Part shown: piece by piece, positions 43,288 through 51,789 of the stretch
How the letters are laid out: each line of letters opens with the position of its first letter
How positions within the stretch are numbered: the first letter of the stretch is position 1
NCBI GenBank assembly: GCA_017541035.1
Contig: JAFXZW010000020.1
Span: 1-64,000, forward strand
DNA: 64,000 nt
Reading direction: 5' to 3'
Source: Eubacterium sp.
Lineage (GTDB): Bacteria; Bacillota; Clostridia; Lachnospirales; Lachnospiraceae
Notes under the pieces: model-generated
What the model saw: only the letters and a program-made list of their open reading frames with translations
Databases searched by the model: none
Told to the model about the DNA's origin: nothing
Translations under genes and position numbers: made by a program

Positions 43288-45141
43288 GTGAAAATAAAAG
43301 TAGCCAAATATATTTCTGAATTCTTTACCTCACATGATGTGACGGATTGTTTTATGGTTACAGGTGGCGGGGCAATGCACCTTGATGATGCGCTAGGGCA
43401 TCAGGAAGGCATGAAATGTACCTTTAATCACCATGAACAGGCATGCGCAATTGCTGCTGAGGGATATACCCGGATGACAGGTAAGATCGCCCTTGTGTGT
43501 GTGACCAGCGGACCAGGCGGAACAAACGCAATCACGGGGGTGATGGGCGGATGGGTGGATTCGATTCCCATGTTTATAATATCCGGTCAGGTAAAAAGAG
43601 AAACAACTACATGGTCGTGTCAAGAACTGGGACTTCGTCAGCTAGGTGATCAGGAATTTCAGATCATTGATTCTGTAAAGAATATGACAAAGTATGCGGT
43701 TATGATCACTGAACCGAGTGAGATCGCTTTCCATCTCGAAAAAGCCTGGTATCTGGCCTTGGAAGGAAGAGGAGGTCCTGTGTGGCTGGATATCCCCTTG
43801 GATGTACAAGGGGCGATGGTTGAAACGGAGGAGATGATTCACTTCGATGTTGAATATGAGAAGAACAACCAACGTAATGATTTACGATATGATAGCAGTT
43901 GCTATTCTGAACCAAAGATGAAGTATCCTTGTGACAACACTGTGATTAGAAAAATCGTTGAAAGGATCCGCTCGGCAAAAGCGCCACTGATCCTTTCGGG
44001 AACAGGAATCCGACTGGGTAATGCAGAGGAGGAATTTCTCTCATTTGTTGAAAAATATAAGATTCCTGTGGTCACTGCATGGAATGCAAATGACACGATC
44101 GCCTATGATAATCCATACTATGTTGGTATGCCGGGAACTGTTGGAATCAGGTCCGGTAATTTCGCAATACAGAACTGTGATCTTCTGATCAGTCTTGGAT
44201 GCCGGATGAATATCCGAATGATAGGATACAACCATTTTGATTTTGCAAAGAATGCATATAAGGTCGTCGTGGATATCGATGAGAGGGAGTTACGTAAACC
44301 AACGGTGAAGATAGATCTTCCGGTATGTTCAGATGTAAAAAGATTCCTCAACAAGATGCTGGATGAAAAGTATACTCCTTTGGTCGAACATGAGACTTGG
44401 AGGGCATGGTGCAGAAATCTATTAGAGCGATTTCCTGCGAATCGTCCGGAGTTTCATTCTTCTGAAAATGCAATGTTGAATCCATACAGTTTCATCGATT
44501 CCTTGTTCCTGAAACTTCGAGAGGATGATCGAATCATTTGTGGAAATGGAAGTGCATGTGTGGTAACCTTTCAGGCAGCGAAGATCAAACAGGGACAGAG
44601 GCTCTTTACTAATTCAGGGTGTGCGGCTATGGGGTACGGATTTCCGGCTGCTCTGGGAGTCGCTGTTTCCGATAACAGTAAGCGGACAATCTGCATAGAT
44701 GGGGATGGCAGCATCATGATGAATCTCCAGGAACTGGCCACAGTAAAGCAGAATAATCTAAATCTGAAGATTTTTATCCTGAATAATAACGGATACTTAT
44801 CTATACGGCAGACTCAGAGAAATCTCTTCCAACCTCCATATATTGGAATTGATGGAGAGAGTGGCGTGAGTTTCCCTGATTTTGAACTCGTAGCGAAGGC
44901 CTTTGGACTGGATTATTATCGCCTGGAACAGGGAGAGTCATATGATAGGACGCTCACACATGCATTGGGAGGAACAAAGGCATGCATATGTGAGGTGATG
45001 TTGGATCCGGAGCAGAATTTCGAACCGAAATCCTCTTCCAGAATTCTTCCGGATGGGAGGATTGTATCCCCGTCATTAGATGATATGGCTCCGTTCCTTC
45101 CAAGGGAAGAGTATGAAGCAATACGATATAATGACCAATAA
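43288..45141 (+). CDS. Thiamine-diphosphate-dependent enzyme (acetolactate-synthase-like)
   Basis: 617 residues from the GTG at 43288, which has AGAGG at 7 nt; an in-frame ATG at 43234 would overlap the aldolase gene. The N-terminal pyrimidine domain carries the catalytic Glu in FNHHEQACAIAAEGY; the C-terminal TPP motif GDGSIMMNLQELATVKQNN binds Mg-TDP. It is acetolactate-synthase/benzoylformate-decarboxylase-like overall. In surface-sugar loci, related enzymes transfer a two-carbon unit from pyruvate onto a keto-sugar (YerE in yersiniose synthesis is a known case). Here it sits between an aldolase and an epimerase, which suggests a branched or carbon-extended sugar, but this is inference. 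Confidence 0.8.
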   Translation: MKIKVAKYISEFFTSHDVTDCFMVTGGGAMHLDDALGHQEGMKCTFNHHEQACAIAAEGYTRMTGKIALVCVTSGPGGTNAITGVMGGWVDSIPMFIISGQVKRETTTWSCQELGLRQLGDQEFQIIDSVKNMTKYAVMITEPSEIAFHLEKAWYLALEGRGGPVWLDIPLDVQGAMVETEEMIHFDVEYEKNNQRNDLRYDSSCYSEPKMKYPCDNTVIRKIVERIRSAKAPLILSGTGIRLGNAEEEFLSFVEKYKIPVVTAWNANDTIAYDNPYYVGMPGTVGIRSGNFAIQNCDLLISLGCRMNIRMIGYNHFDFAKNAYKVVVDIDERELRKPTVKIDLPVCSDVKRFLNKMLDEKYTPLVEHETWRAWCRNLLERFPANRPEFHSSENAMLNPYSFIDSLFLKLREDDRIICGNGSACVVTFQAAKIKQGQRLFTNSGCAAMGYGFPAALGVAVSDNSKRTICIDGDGSIMMNLQELATVKQNNLNLKIFILNNNGYLSIRQTQRNLFQPPYIGIDGESGVSFPDFELVAKAFGLDYYRLEQGESYDRTLTHALGGTKACICEVMLDPEQNFEPKSSSRILPDGRIVSPSLDDMAPFLPREEYEAIRYNDQ

Positions 45142-45194
45142 CCTGATTGTCGGGCTATAAAAAGGTCTACTGCATAGAGATTAAAGGAAAGCTC

Positions 45195-46172
45195 ATGAAA
45201 AAGATTGTTATTACCGGGGCTACCGGAGCTATCGGACGTGCATTGATCACGGAAGCAATACAATCGGGATATGAAGTATTGGCGGTAGTTCACAGATCTT
45301 CAGGACGAGCCGAGAGATTGGATAAGATCAGGAACTGCAGTGTACTACGACTGGATCTTTCGGAATATAAGAATGCCATTGAGGAAATGGAAATACAGGG
45401 TCTTACTGCGAATTATGATATATTTTTTCATCTGGCCTGGGAGGCCCCGTTTGGAAATGGACGGAATAATTATGAGTTACAGTTGAATAACGTTCAAGCT
45501 GCTATTGATGCGGTGGATTTCGCTAAAAAACTGGGTTGTCAGGTATTTGTCGGTACGGGGTCACAGGCAGAATATGGGAGGGTAGAAAGGACGATTGAGA
45601 GTGATAAGAACAGCATTGGGCATTCATTCTCATCGGTTCAGGATAGTCTTCTCTTACGTTCCAATACCCCCACGAATCCGGAAACCGGATATGGGATTGC
45701 CAAGCTTTGTGCCGGGCAGATGACAAGACTTGCTGCGGAGCAGTATGGTATGAAACATATATGGACACGTATATTAAGTGTTTACGGACCGCATGACAGG
45801 GCGGAAACATTGATCAGTACAGCGGTATCCAAAATGCTTCGAAATGAGAAAACGGAATTCTCTCCATGTGAGCAAATCTGGGATTATCTCTATGAGGAGG
45901 ATGCGGCCAGAGCACTGCTGCTGGCTGGAGAAAAGGGGATACATGGAAAGAATTACGTGGTTGGAAGTGGGGAAGCGCATCCCCTGCGGTGGTATATCGA
46001 GAAAATAGCTGAAATCACCGGATATCGGAAGGATATCGGGTTCGGAAGACGTCCTTACAATGATAAACAGGTGATGCACTTGGTGGCTGATATCTCTGAA
46101 CTGGAAGGGGATACTGGGTTTCGGCCGAAAGTGGATTTTGAGACGGGGATAAGGGAGATGATCTCGGTATAA
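45195..46172 (+). CDS. NAD-dependent epimerase/dehydratase (extended SDR)
   Basis: 325 residues from the ATG at 45195 (AAAGGA ribosome binding site). The Rossmann motif ITGATGAIGRAL, GTGSQAEYG and the catalytic YGIAK (Tyr-x-x-x-Lys) place it in the extended SDR family with nucleotide-sugar enzymes. Predicted to oxidise, reduce or epimerise a nucleotide sugar, presumably the product of the neighbouring TPP enzyme. The specific sugar cannot be read. It follows the TPP gene by 53 bp and ends a three-gene cassette before a 560-bp gap. Confidence 0.82.
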   Translation: MKKIVITGATGAIGRALITEAIQSGYEVLAVVHRSSGRAERLDKIRNCSVLRLDLSEYKNAIEEMEIQGLTANYDIFFHLAWEAPFGNGRNNYELQLNNVQAAIDAVDFAKKLGCQVFVGTGSQAEYGRVERTIESDKNSIGHSFSSVQDSLLLRSNTPTNPETGYGIAKLCAGQMTRLAAEQYGMKHIWTRILSVYGPHDRAETLISTAVSKMLRNEKTEFSPCEQIWDYLYEEDAARALLLAGEKGIHGKNYVVGSGEAHPLRWYIEKIAEITGYRKDIGFGRRPYNDKQVMHLVADISELEGDTGFRPKVDFETGIREMISV

Positions 46173-46333
46173 TGGAACATACTGCAGTTGTTGTGAACTA
46201 CTAATAGTAGTAGTATGAAGTAGATGATTGATATTTCATGATTTTCAAATATGAAAAAGATTTCTCGGTTTTGCGGTCATACTTCCCCCACTAAAGATTT
46301 TTGACTATGAAGTGTGAAGAATCACAGATTATC

Positions 46334-46362
46334 TTGAAGAAGAAAGCCATACAGGGTATAAT
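46334..46362 (+). promoter_or_regulatory. Strong sigma-A promoter in the 46.2-46.7 kb gap
   Basis: TTGAAG (46334-46339) and TATAAT (46357-46362) are exactly 17 bp apart. It reads through the broken ATPase fragment toward the glycosyltransferase genes. The rest of the 564-bp gap contains no intact gene. Confidence 0.8.
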
Positions 46363-46472
46363 AATAGATTAGGGAGATTCGAAAAATTTCAGTTTATGAT
46401 TCGTGAACAGGCCCATCGTGTGGAGAAAATGTGTGGATGTTTATTGAGCATATACAGAGAAAGGGATAACGA

Positions 46473-46588
46473 GTGAAAAGATTCAACACAACCGGTATAC
46501 GCATTCTGCAGATGCATATCCATTTCTGGTCAGTCATATCTGTCAGATCATGGATGAAAAGCTGACGGAAAATCGGACCGCTCATTGA
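46473..46588 (+). pseudogene. Remnant of an AAA-like ATPase gene
   Basis: The GTG at 46473 has an AAAGGG ribosome binding site and codes VKRFNTTGIRI, which resembles the conserved first residues of AAA-like ATPases common in Lachnospiraceae (opening KxFNTTGxCIPEKHYM, from memory). The frame then breaks, and in the +1 frame DAYPFLVSHICQIMDEKL follows, resembling a late segment of the same family (YPFLVSxLCxIIDE). Both ends of one gene with hundreds of internal residues missing suggest an internal deletion with frameshift. The identification rests on memory of the family. Confidence 0.55.
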
Positions 46589-46736
46589 CAGATTCGTATC
46601 TTTATTCTGTAAACGAACGAGTTCTTGCGAAAGTTGAAATTCTCTAAATGGGAAAATGAAGGTGACTTTACCGGTATGAATATAAGAAAACAAATAGAAT
46701 GAAGAAGTTGAAGCATAATGGGAGGACGTTTGTGCG

Positions 46737-47777
46737 GTGAATGTGGGATATGTTTTTGACGAGGGTTTTGCTGCACCTGCAGCGGTTTCCATTTACTCAC
46801 TTATGTATAATAATAGACATTTAAAAGAGATTTGTTTTTATATTCTTGATGATGGGATTGCGGAAGAAAGCAAAAAAAGACTTTGTTGGATGGTATCGCA
46901 GTTTCACAGGAATATTAGGTTTATTGATGTTCAAATAGTGAAGAAGAAACTATCAGAAACTACAAGATTTAATTGGAATGGCAGTTACTCCACTTATATT
47001 AGGCTTATGCTTAATACGCTTATTCCTGACTCGGTAGATCGTATAGTGATGATTGATGGTGATACTATTATTCATGGAAGGCTTGACTATTTTGATAAAC
47101 TTGAATTAGATAAAAATGAGATATGTGCTATGGCTTTGGAAGCTATGCCAAGGGTGTATCACAAGTACTCGGGATTGGGTAACCATGAATTGTTCAACGG
47201 TGGATTGATAGTTGTAGATTTAAAACGTTGGAAGATGATAAATGCTGAAGATCAGATTATCAACTATCTGTCTAATGTCCGTGAAAAGAATATGCTTACC
47301 GACGAAGATGTTCTATCGACTGTATTTATGAATAGAATAAAGAGAATTCCTCCAGAATATAATTATTTGACTCAGTATTATCTATATGCATCAAAACCAT
47401 ACATCAAGTTGTTTGGGTGGGAAAAACTTGCTAGGGCTGGCGTTTTTTATACGTTGGAAGAAATGAAAAATGCAAGAAGTAAAACGGTTATGTATCATTG
47501 CATAGATACATTTACCAATCGTCCATGGTATAGTAATAACATACATCCGTATAAGCTGTTATATGAGAAGTATCTTTCATATACGCCATGGAGAGACATA
47601 GCAAAACCAGTCAGAAAAATGAGACTGAATACTAAAATAGAGTATGGTATGAGGCGCTTTTTGCCCAAAAAATTGTCACGGTTGATGTATGCTGTAGCAG
47701 TAATAATTTATTATGGGAGTGGTGCAAAAGCGTATTATAGGTTTGGAAAAGCACATGAGAGGAAGAAGAATGGGTGA
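46737..47777 (+). CDS. Glycosyltransferase family 8
   Basis: 346 residues starting with GTG at 46737 and GGGAGG upstream. GT8 features: N-terminal VNVGYVFDEGFAAPAAVSIYS, the metal motif DGD in IVMIDGDTIIHG, then FNGGLIVVDLKRW, DEDVLSTVF and YHCID near the C-terminus. It transfers a hexose, retaining configuration, onto a surface glycan in the cytoplasm. The C-terminal ~70 residues are basic and hydrophobic and may bind the membrane. Its end overlaps the next gene by 8 bp. AT-rich codon use unlike the housekeeping genes. Confidence 0.88.
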   Translation: MNVGYVFDEGFAAPAAVSIYSLMYNNRHLKEICFYILDDGIAEESKKRLCWMVSQFHRNIRFIDVQIVKKKLSETTRFNWNGSYSTYIRLMLNTLIPDSVDRIVMIDGDTIIHGRLDYFDKLELDKNEICAMALEAMPRVYHKYSGLGNHELFNGGLIVVDLKRWKMINAEDQIINYLSNVREKNMLTDEDVLSTVFMNRIKRIPPEYNYLTQYYLYASKPYIKLFGWEKLARAGVFYTLEEMKNARSKTVMYHCIDTFTNRPWYSNNIHPYKLLYEKYLSYTPWRDIAKPVRKMRLNTKIEYGMRRFLPKKLSRLMYAVAVIIYYGSGAKAYYRFGKAHERKKNG

Positions 47778-48801
47778 TTCTAATGTTCGAATCAGTGTTG
47801 TTGTTATAGGATATAATGTTGAAAAGTATATTGAAAAATGCTTAGATAGTATTATTGATCAGATCGAAGAAAATGATGAGGTTATATTTGTAAATGATGG
47901 TTCTACAGATAATACTTTAGGGGTATTGGAATCGTATAAAAATGATTCATTAATAGTTGTTGATAAAACGAATGGCGGTATTATTTCTGCGAGAAAAGCA
48001 GGATTAGCAATTTCAAAAGGTGAATTCATTATATTTGTTGACGGAGATGACTATGTTAATCCTAATATGATCACCAATTTTATTCGATTTGTGAATGGTA
48101 AAGAAAAGGTATATGATATTATAGTGTCTGATCATTGGGAGGAGAGGCCTAACGGAAAAATAATTAAGCGAACGAGTACACATGTATATGGTGAAATATC
48201 TGGGGATAACTATCTTCGAAGTATTTTAGATGGAAGCTTGAACCATTTTTTGGTTAATAAGCTATTCAAAAGGAGTTTCATAATTAATGCTGGATATCTG
48301 AGATTTCCTGACATAACTTTTGCTGAAGATTTATTTGCAAATACTATTTTTGGAATGCACTACCCCAATGTATTTTATGCTGATATGACTAACTATTATT
48401 ATCAGTTCAATGAGAACAGTGCTTCAAGAACTGATAGTTTTAGAATAGTTGATCAACATATTGAATTTATCCGTAAGTTGACAAGGATTGTTAGGAGCAA
48501 TTGTGATGGTAAGTACGACATGTATTTGCTATTTCAATGGTATTTGTTTGCTTATGGATATATACAGACTAATTATTCACACGAGTTTAAAAAGTATATG
48601 ATGAATAAATGTGGCTCAAGGGTTAAAGCATGTTATTGGTCTTACCTTGCAAAACAACAGCCACGTAGTTTATCTAAGATTTATGGGAGGGCGTCATTGT
48701 TCGTATATCTGTATCTGCCATTGGTTTCAAGACTATTTAATTATTGCGTTCGAATGCTCGTGATGTTTCTTCATAGGCTGAATTTACTAAAAAAGTATTA
48801 G
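47770..48801 (+). CDS. Glycosyltransferase family 2
   Basis: 343 residues from the ATG at 47770, inside the end of the GT8 gene (8-bp overlap). The ribosome binding site AGAGGAAGA precedes it. The GT-A motifs are VVVIGYNVEKYIEKCLDSI, FVNDGSTDNT and FVDGDDYVNP (metal-binding DxD), followed by a segment with FAEDLFANTIF, where the ED pair is the usual catalytic base region. The C-terminus is basic. It adds one sugar to the repeat unit of the surface polymer; donor and linkage are unknown. Very AT-rich. Confidence 0.88.
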   Translation: MGDSNVRISVVVIGYNVEKYIEKCLDSIIDQIEENDEVIFVNDGSTDNTLGVLESYKNDSLIVVDKTNGGIISARKAGLAISKGEFIIFVDGDDYVNPNMITNFIRFVNGKEKVYDIIVSDHWEERPNGKIIKRTSTHVYGEISGDNYLRSILDGSLNHFLVNKLFKRSFIINAGYLRFPDITFAEDLFANTIFGMHYPNVFYADMTNYYYQFNENSASRTDSFRIVDQHIEFIRKLTRIVRSNCDGKYDMYLLFQWYLFAYGYIQTNYSHEFKKYMMNKCGSRVKACYWSYLAKQQPRSLSKIYGRASLFVYLYLPLVSRLFNYCVRMLVMFLHRLNLLKKY

Positions 48802-48959
48802 CCATGATAATATGGTGGGCATATTCTTTTGACGCATGTGGAAGATGGAGTGTATCACGTGTTTTTCTTTAGACACAATCATTGACTGATTTGCCGATAT
48901 GCATTACGGATATTTTTCTCTAACGATTTCCCAATCTGCGGTACTTATACACCGCTTGA

Positions 48960-50522
48960 CTACTGATTTTTCTTTGGCCTGCTACGACGCTTAGGCTCTT
49001 GAGTAGATGTTTCCTCAACGGGATTCTTCCTCGGACGTCCGCGTTTTTTTGCTACAGGTTTTGGAATCGGTTTTGATAATCCAAGGGCTTCCATCTCATC
49101 AAACACGGTTTTAAGAGTGTGCACCCAATACTTGTCGCCTGTCTCCGGTTCATCCGATGCGCCTACCATGCGCCATGCCGATGACAAATCGTCCATAAGA
49201 TCGCCGTAGGACATTTCATTAAGAACGCCGGTCTCACGTGCTTTTTTGATCAGTCTGCATGTAAGAACGGTCGAGATGAAGTTAATGAACTCTGATCCGA
49301 TGGCGGAGAAGTCACCTTGTACATTTGTTTTATCAAGGCATTCATCGCTCTTATACCGATTAAATACAAGTTCCAGTAACCAGCGATCATCATAACAGGC
49401 ATATGCTGTTTGAGGATCCAGATCTTGATCGGATTCAAATACGATCAAACCAAACAGCTCTTTCTTTTTGGCGTAGCCTTCGCTTGTGAAATCGTGTTTA
49501 GCAGCGCGCCTTGCAAGATAGGATGATTCCTCGGCCTTCGCTTTCTTGGAAGATTTGTATGCATACAGGAATCGACCGCCTTTAATCTCTGCCTTTTTAT
49601 ATACAACGTGATCATCCACACCGGTAAGAACGCCATCAAATGAGAGCATATCATTATTTGCTATGCGAACATCATTGCGTTTAATCGGTGTCAGAAAATA
49701 AAGATCCGGTCGTTCAGATAGTTCATCTTTAATGCTGCTTGGCGGAAAGCCTTTATCTGCAACAATAATGCCTCGTTTCAGATCATTATTAACGATAAAC
49801 GAACGATATGATGCGGCATCTGTACTGTTGCCAGAAAAGACTTCTGCACAAATAGGTTCCATGTTTTCAATGTCATATGCATATATGACAGAGACCTCCT
49901 GGCATCCTTTTTTCTTAGCCTTATAGGAGAATGCAGAGAGATCGTTCACCGAACTGGAATCCTGCTTCAATGTATCGTCTATGGCAATGTGATGATCTGC
50001 AACAACATTTGCCGCACGAAGCTGGTAAAACGATCTGCGAAGTTTTCCTGCCTGTCCTAATTTTTGATAGAAGTTACATACGCTGTTGGAGGATATAGAT
50101 ACGCCAGGATAGTACTGTGATACGAAAGTCCGCTTATAGTGTGTACCGAGCCTGCTGGCTGTAATCTCAGGTTTTATGACGCGCAATGAAGCTATAGCCA
50201 TAATACAATAAGCATCCTTGGCATCATACACATTAAGTAGCTCGGATAAAAGGTCGCTGGACACCGAACGTACAAAAGCTGCCGAACCATAGGAAAGAAT
50301 ATCTGGCATGGCATTAGAAACTGACTGAGTGCGTGGAACATATACACCATCAATGATGTGGCCGATAACTTTGCCGTTACGTGGTTGCGGGTTTCCGCCG
50401 GAAACGTATTGGACACCTTTACGTTCACGCACGGCGTAACGGGTAGGTCCATCCTTTCCGTTATCGATTACGATCGTATTGACAGGTCTTGCTACTTCGC
50501 GGATATATTTTGGTACAGCCAT
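48960..50522 (-). CDS. IS4/IS1634-type DDE transposase
   Basis: 520 residues from the ATG at 50522, with GGAGGTGAAT upstream. The IS4 signature Y-(2)-R-(3)-E-(6)-K is exactly present in YDDRWLLELVFNRYK, supplying the catalytic Glu; candidate Asp residues are in IAIDDTLKQD and IIVADKGFPP. The length and the AKKKGCQEVSVIYAYD segment suit the IS1634 group. The C-terminus is a basic tail with KKRGRPRKNP (AT-hook-like). The gene is intact, so the element may still be active. It reads opposite to the surrounding polysaccharide genes. Confidence 0.9.
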   Translation of the reverse strand: MAVPKYIREVARPVNTIVIDNGKDGPTRYAVRERKGVQYVSGGNPQPRNGKVIGHIIDGVYVPRTQSVSNAMPDILSYGSAAFVRSVSSDLLSELLNVYDAKDAYCIMAIASLRVIKPEITASRLGTHYKRTFVSQYYPGVSISSNSVCNFYQKLGQAGKLRRSFYQLRAANVVADHHIAIDDTLKQDSSSVNDLSAFSYKAKKKGCQEVSVIYAYDIENMEPICAEVFSGNSTDAASYRSFIVNNDLKRGIIVADKGFPPSSIKDELSERPDLYFLTPIKRNDVRIANNDMLSFDGVLTGVDDHVVYKKAEIKGGRFLYAYKSSKKAKAEESSYLARRAAKHDFTSEGYAKKKELFGLIVFESDQDLDPQTAYACYDDRWLLELVFNRYKSDECLDKTNVQGDFSAIGSEFINFISTVLTCRLIKKARETGVLNEMSYGDLMDDLSSAWRMVGASDEPETGDKYWVHTLKTVFDEMEALGLSKPIPKPVAKKRGRPRKNPVEETSTQEPKRRSRPKKNQ

Positions 50523-50546
50523 ATTCACCTCCACAATATATAGTAC

Positions 50547-50575
50547 ATTATAACACATCCGGTACTATATATCAA
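50547..50575 (-). promoter_or_regulatory. Transposase promoter with overlapping palindrome
   Basis: On the minus strand TTGATA (50575-50570) and TATAAT (50552-50547) are 17 bp apart, with TGT before the -10 as an extended element. An inverted repeat ATATATAGTAC...GTACTATATAT spans about 50536-50572, and CTTTGACA...TGTCAAAG (50580-50601) lies just upstream. Confidence 0.75.
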
Positions 50576-50726
50576 GAGGCTTTGACATATATTTGTCAAA
50601 GAATTGTGTGATGAAAATGGCTCAAAACGCCTGATTTTCTGAGGTTTATTACAATTTGTCGATTGCGGTCTATACCGAAAGCCCTATAAATCAAGTACTT
50701 TGTATAGTACCGTAATTTGGGAAAGT

Positions 50727-51715
50727 CTTAATGAATTGATCACAATTATTGTTCCGGTTTATAAAACAGAACAATACTTGAGAAGATGCGTAGATTCAAT
50801 CATTGAACAAAGCTATACCAATATCGAAATACTGTTGGTGGACGATGGATCTCCAGATTCATGCCCCAAAATCTGCGATGAATATGCTTCGAAAGATAAG
50901 CGTATAATTGTGCTTCATAAGGAAAATGGGGGATTGTCCTCTGCCAGAAATGCTGGATTGGATAACTGTCATGGAAAGTATGTCGCCTTCGTTGATTCGG
51001 ATGATTTTGTTCATCAGAGATATATTGAGTTTCTTTTCCAAGCAGTCAAATTGAGTAATTCTGAAATGTCGATGTGTGATTTAGAATATACCTATTTGCG
51101 AAATGACAAAATGAAAAAAAGAACTGTAATGTTCTCGAATGACATTATGTCCGACAAAGAAGCTGCACTTGGATATCTGAAAAATGATGGTCAAAAGTAT
51201 ATATGTCCATGTAATAAATTATATAGCATCGATTTGTTTGATAATCTTAGATTTCCGATTGGAAAACTTTCTGAAGACGCGTATGTACAGTATAAGTTTT
51301 TTTTTCTGTAAATCAGGTTTCTGTAATCAATGAAAAACTATAATTCTATTATCAGAATAGAGATAGTATTATGCATGTAAATGATACACTTTCGGATTAC
51401 AATCTTGAAGCTCTTATGTATTATGTAAGAGCTTGCAAGGATGCATTTTCAAGTGAGGAGTACCATACAATTCAAAATGATATAAGATTAAAATGTATGG
51501 ATTATATTACAGAAGACTATTGGAGAGCCAAGCAGAATAAAAATACGCCAAGAATGCAGGAAATGAATCGTCAGTATAAGCGGATCAGAACGAGTTTATT
51601 AAAGAATGGTGTACGATTAAAAATTAAATTTTTATTATTCGACATGAATCCACTAATATTTGTTATAGCAAGATATGCTTTTGAAATGAAGAAGTTGATT
51701 GGCGGCCTCTTGTAG
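50727..51715 (+). pseudogene. Broken family 2 glycosyltransferase
   Basis: GT2 motifs are clear: ITIIVPVYKTEQYLRRCVDSI, LLVDDGSPDSCP, FVDSDDFVH and PCNKLYSI, with KLSEDAYVQYKFF at the catalytic region. Three lesions disable it. The insertion sequence ends at 50724 and leaves no native start codon or ribosome binding site. A run of nine T at 51297-51305 shifts the frame by one, ending at 51310. In the restored frame a TAA stops it at 51341. The tail continues in that frame to 51715 (start-like ATG at 51371). The gene before insertion probably coded about 330 residues. Expression is unlikely. Confidence 0.85.
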
Positions 51716-51789
51716 TAAAATTATTAATATCCAAAAGGATTTCGTGCTCTTTCAAAGTGAGCAAAGTTTTTAGATCTTGGAGACTGGAA

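Larger units (their letters stand above)
48927..50724 (-). mobile_element. IS4-group insertion sequence with imperfect terminal inverted repeats
   Basis: Left TTTCCCAATCTGCGGTACTT-ATACA (48927-48951) is matched by the reverse complement of the right end, TTTCCCAAATTACGGTACT-ATACA (50701-50724), with a few mismatches and one gap. One intact transposase gene on the minus strand fills the interior. No clear target duplication was seen; flanks begin TAACGA on the left and GTCTTA on the right. It lies against the 5' end of a glycosyltransferase gene. The 125 bp between the GT2 gene and the element hold nothing recognised. Confidence 0.85.

Noticed and set aside
46394..46792. 132-residue minus-strand frame in the gap before the GT8 gene
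   Set aside because: It overlaps the start of the GT8 gene and runs antisense to the ATPase remnant, and has no recognisable motif.
48927..50724. Target-site duplication of the insertion sequence
   Set aside because: The flanks TAACGA and GTCTTA do not match; the exact ends are uncertain by a few bases, so I do not call one.
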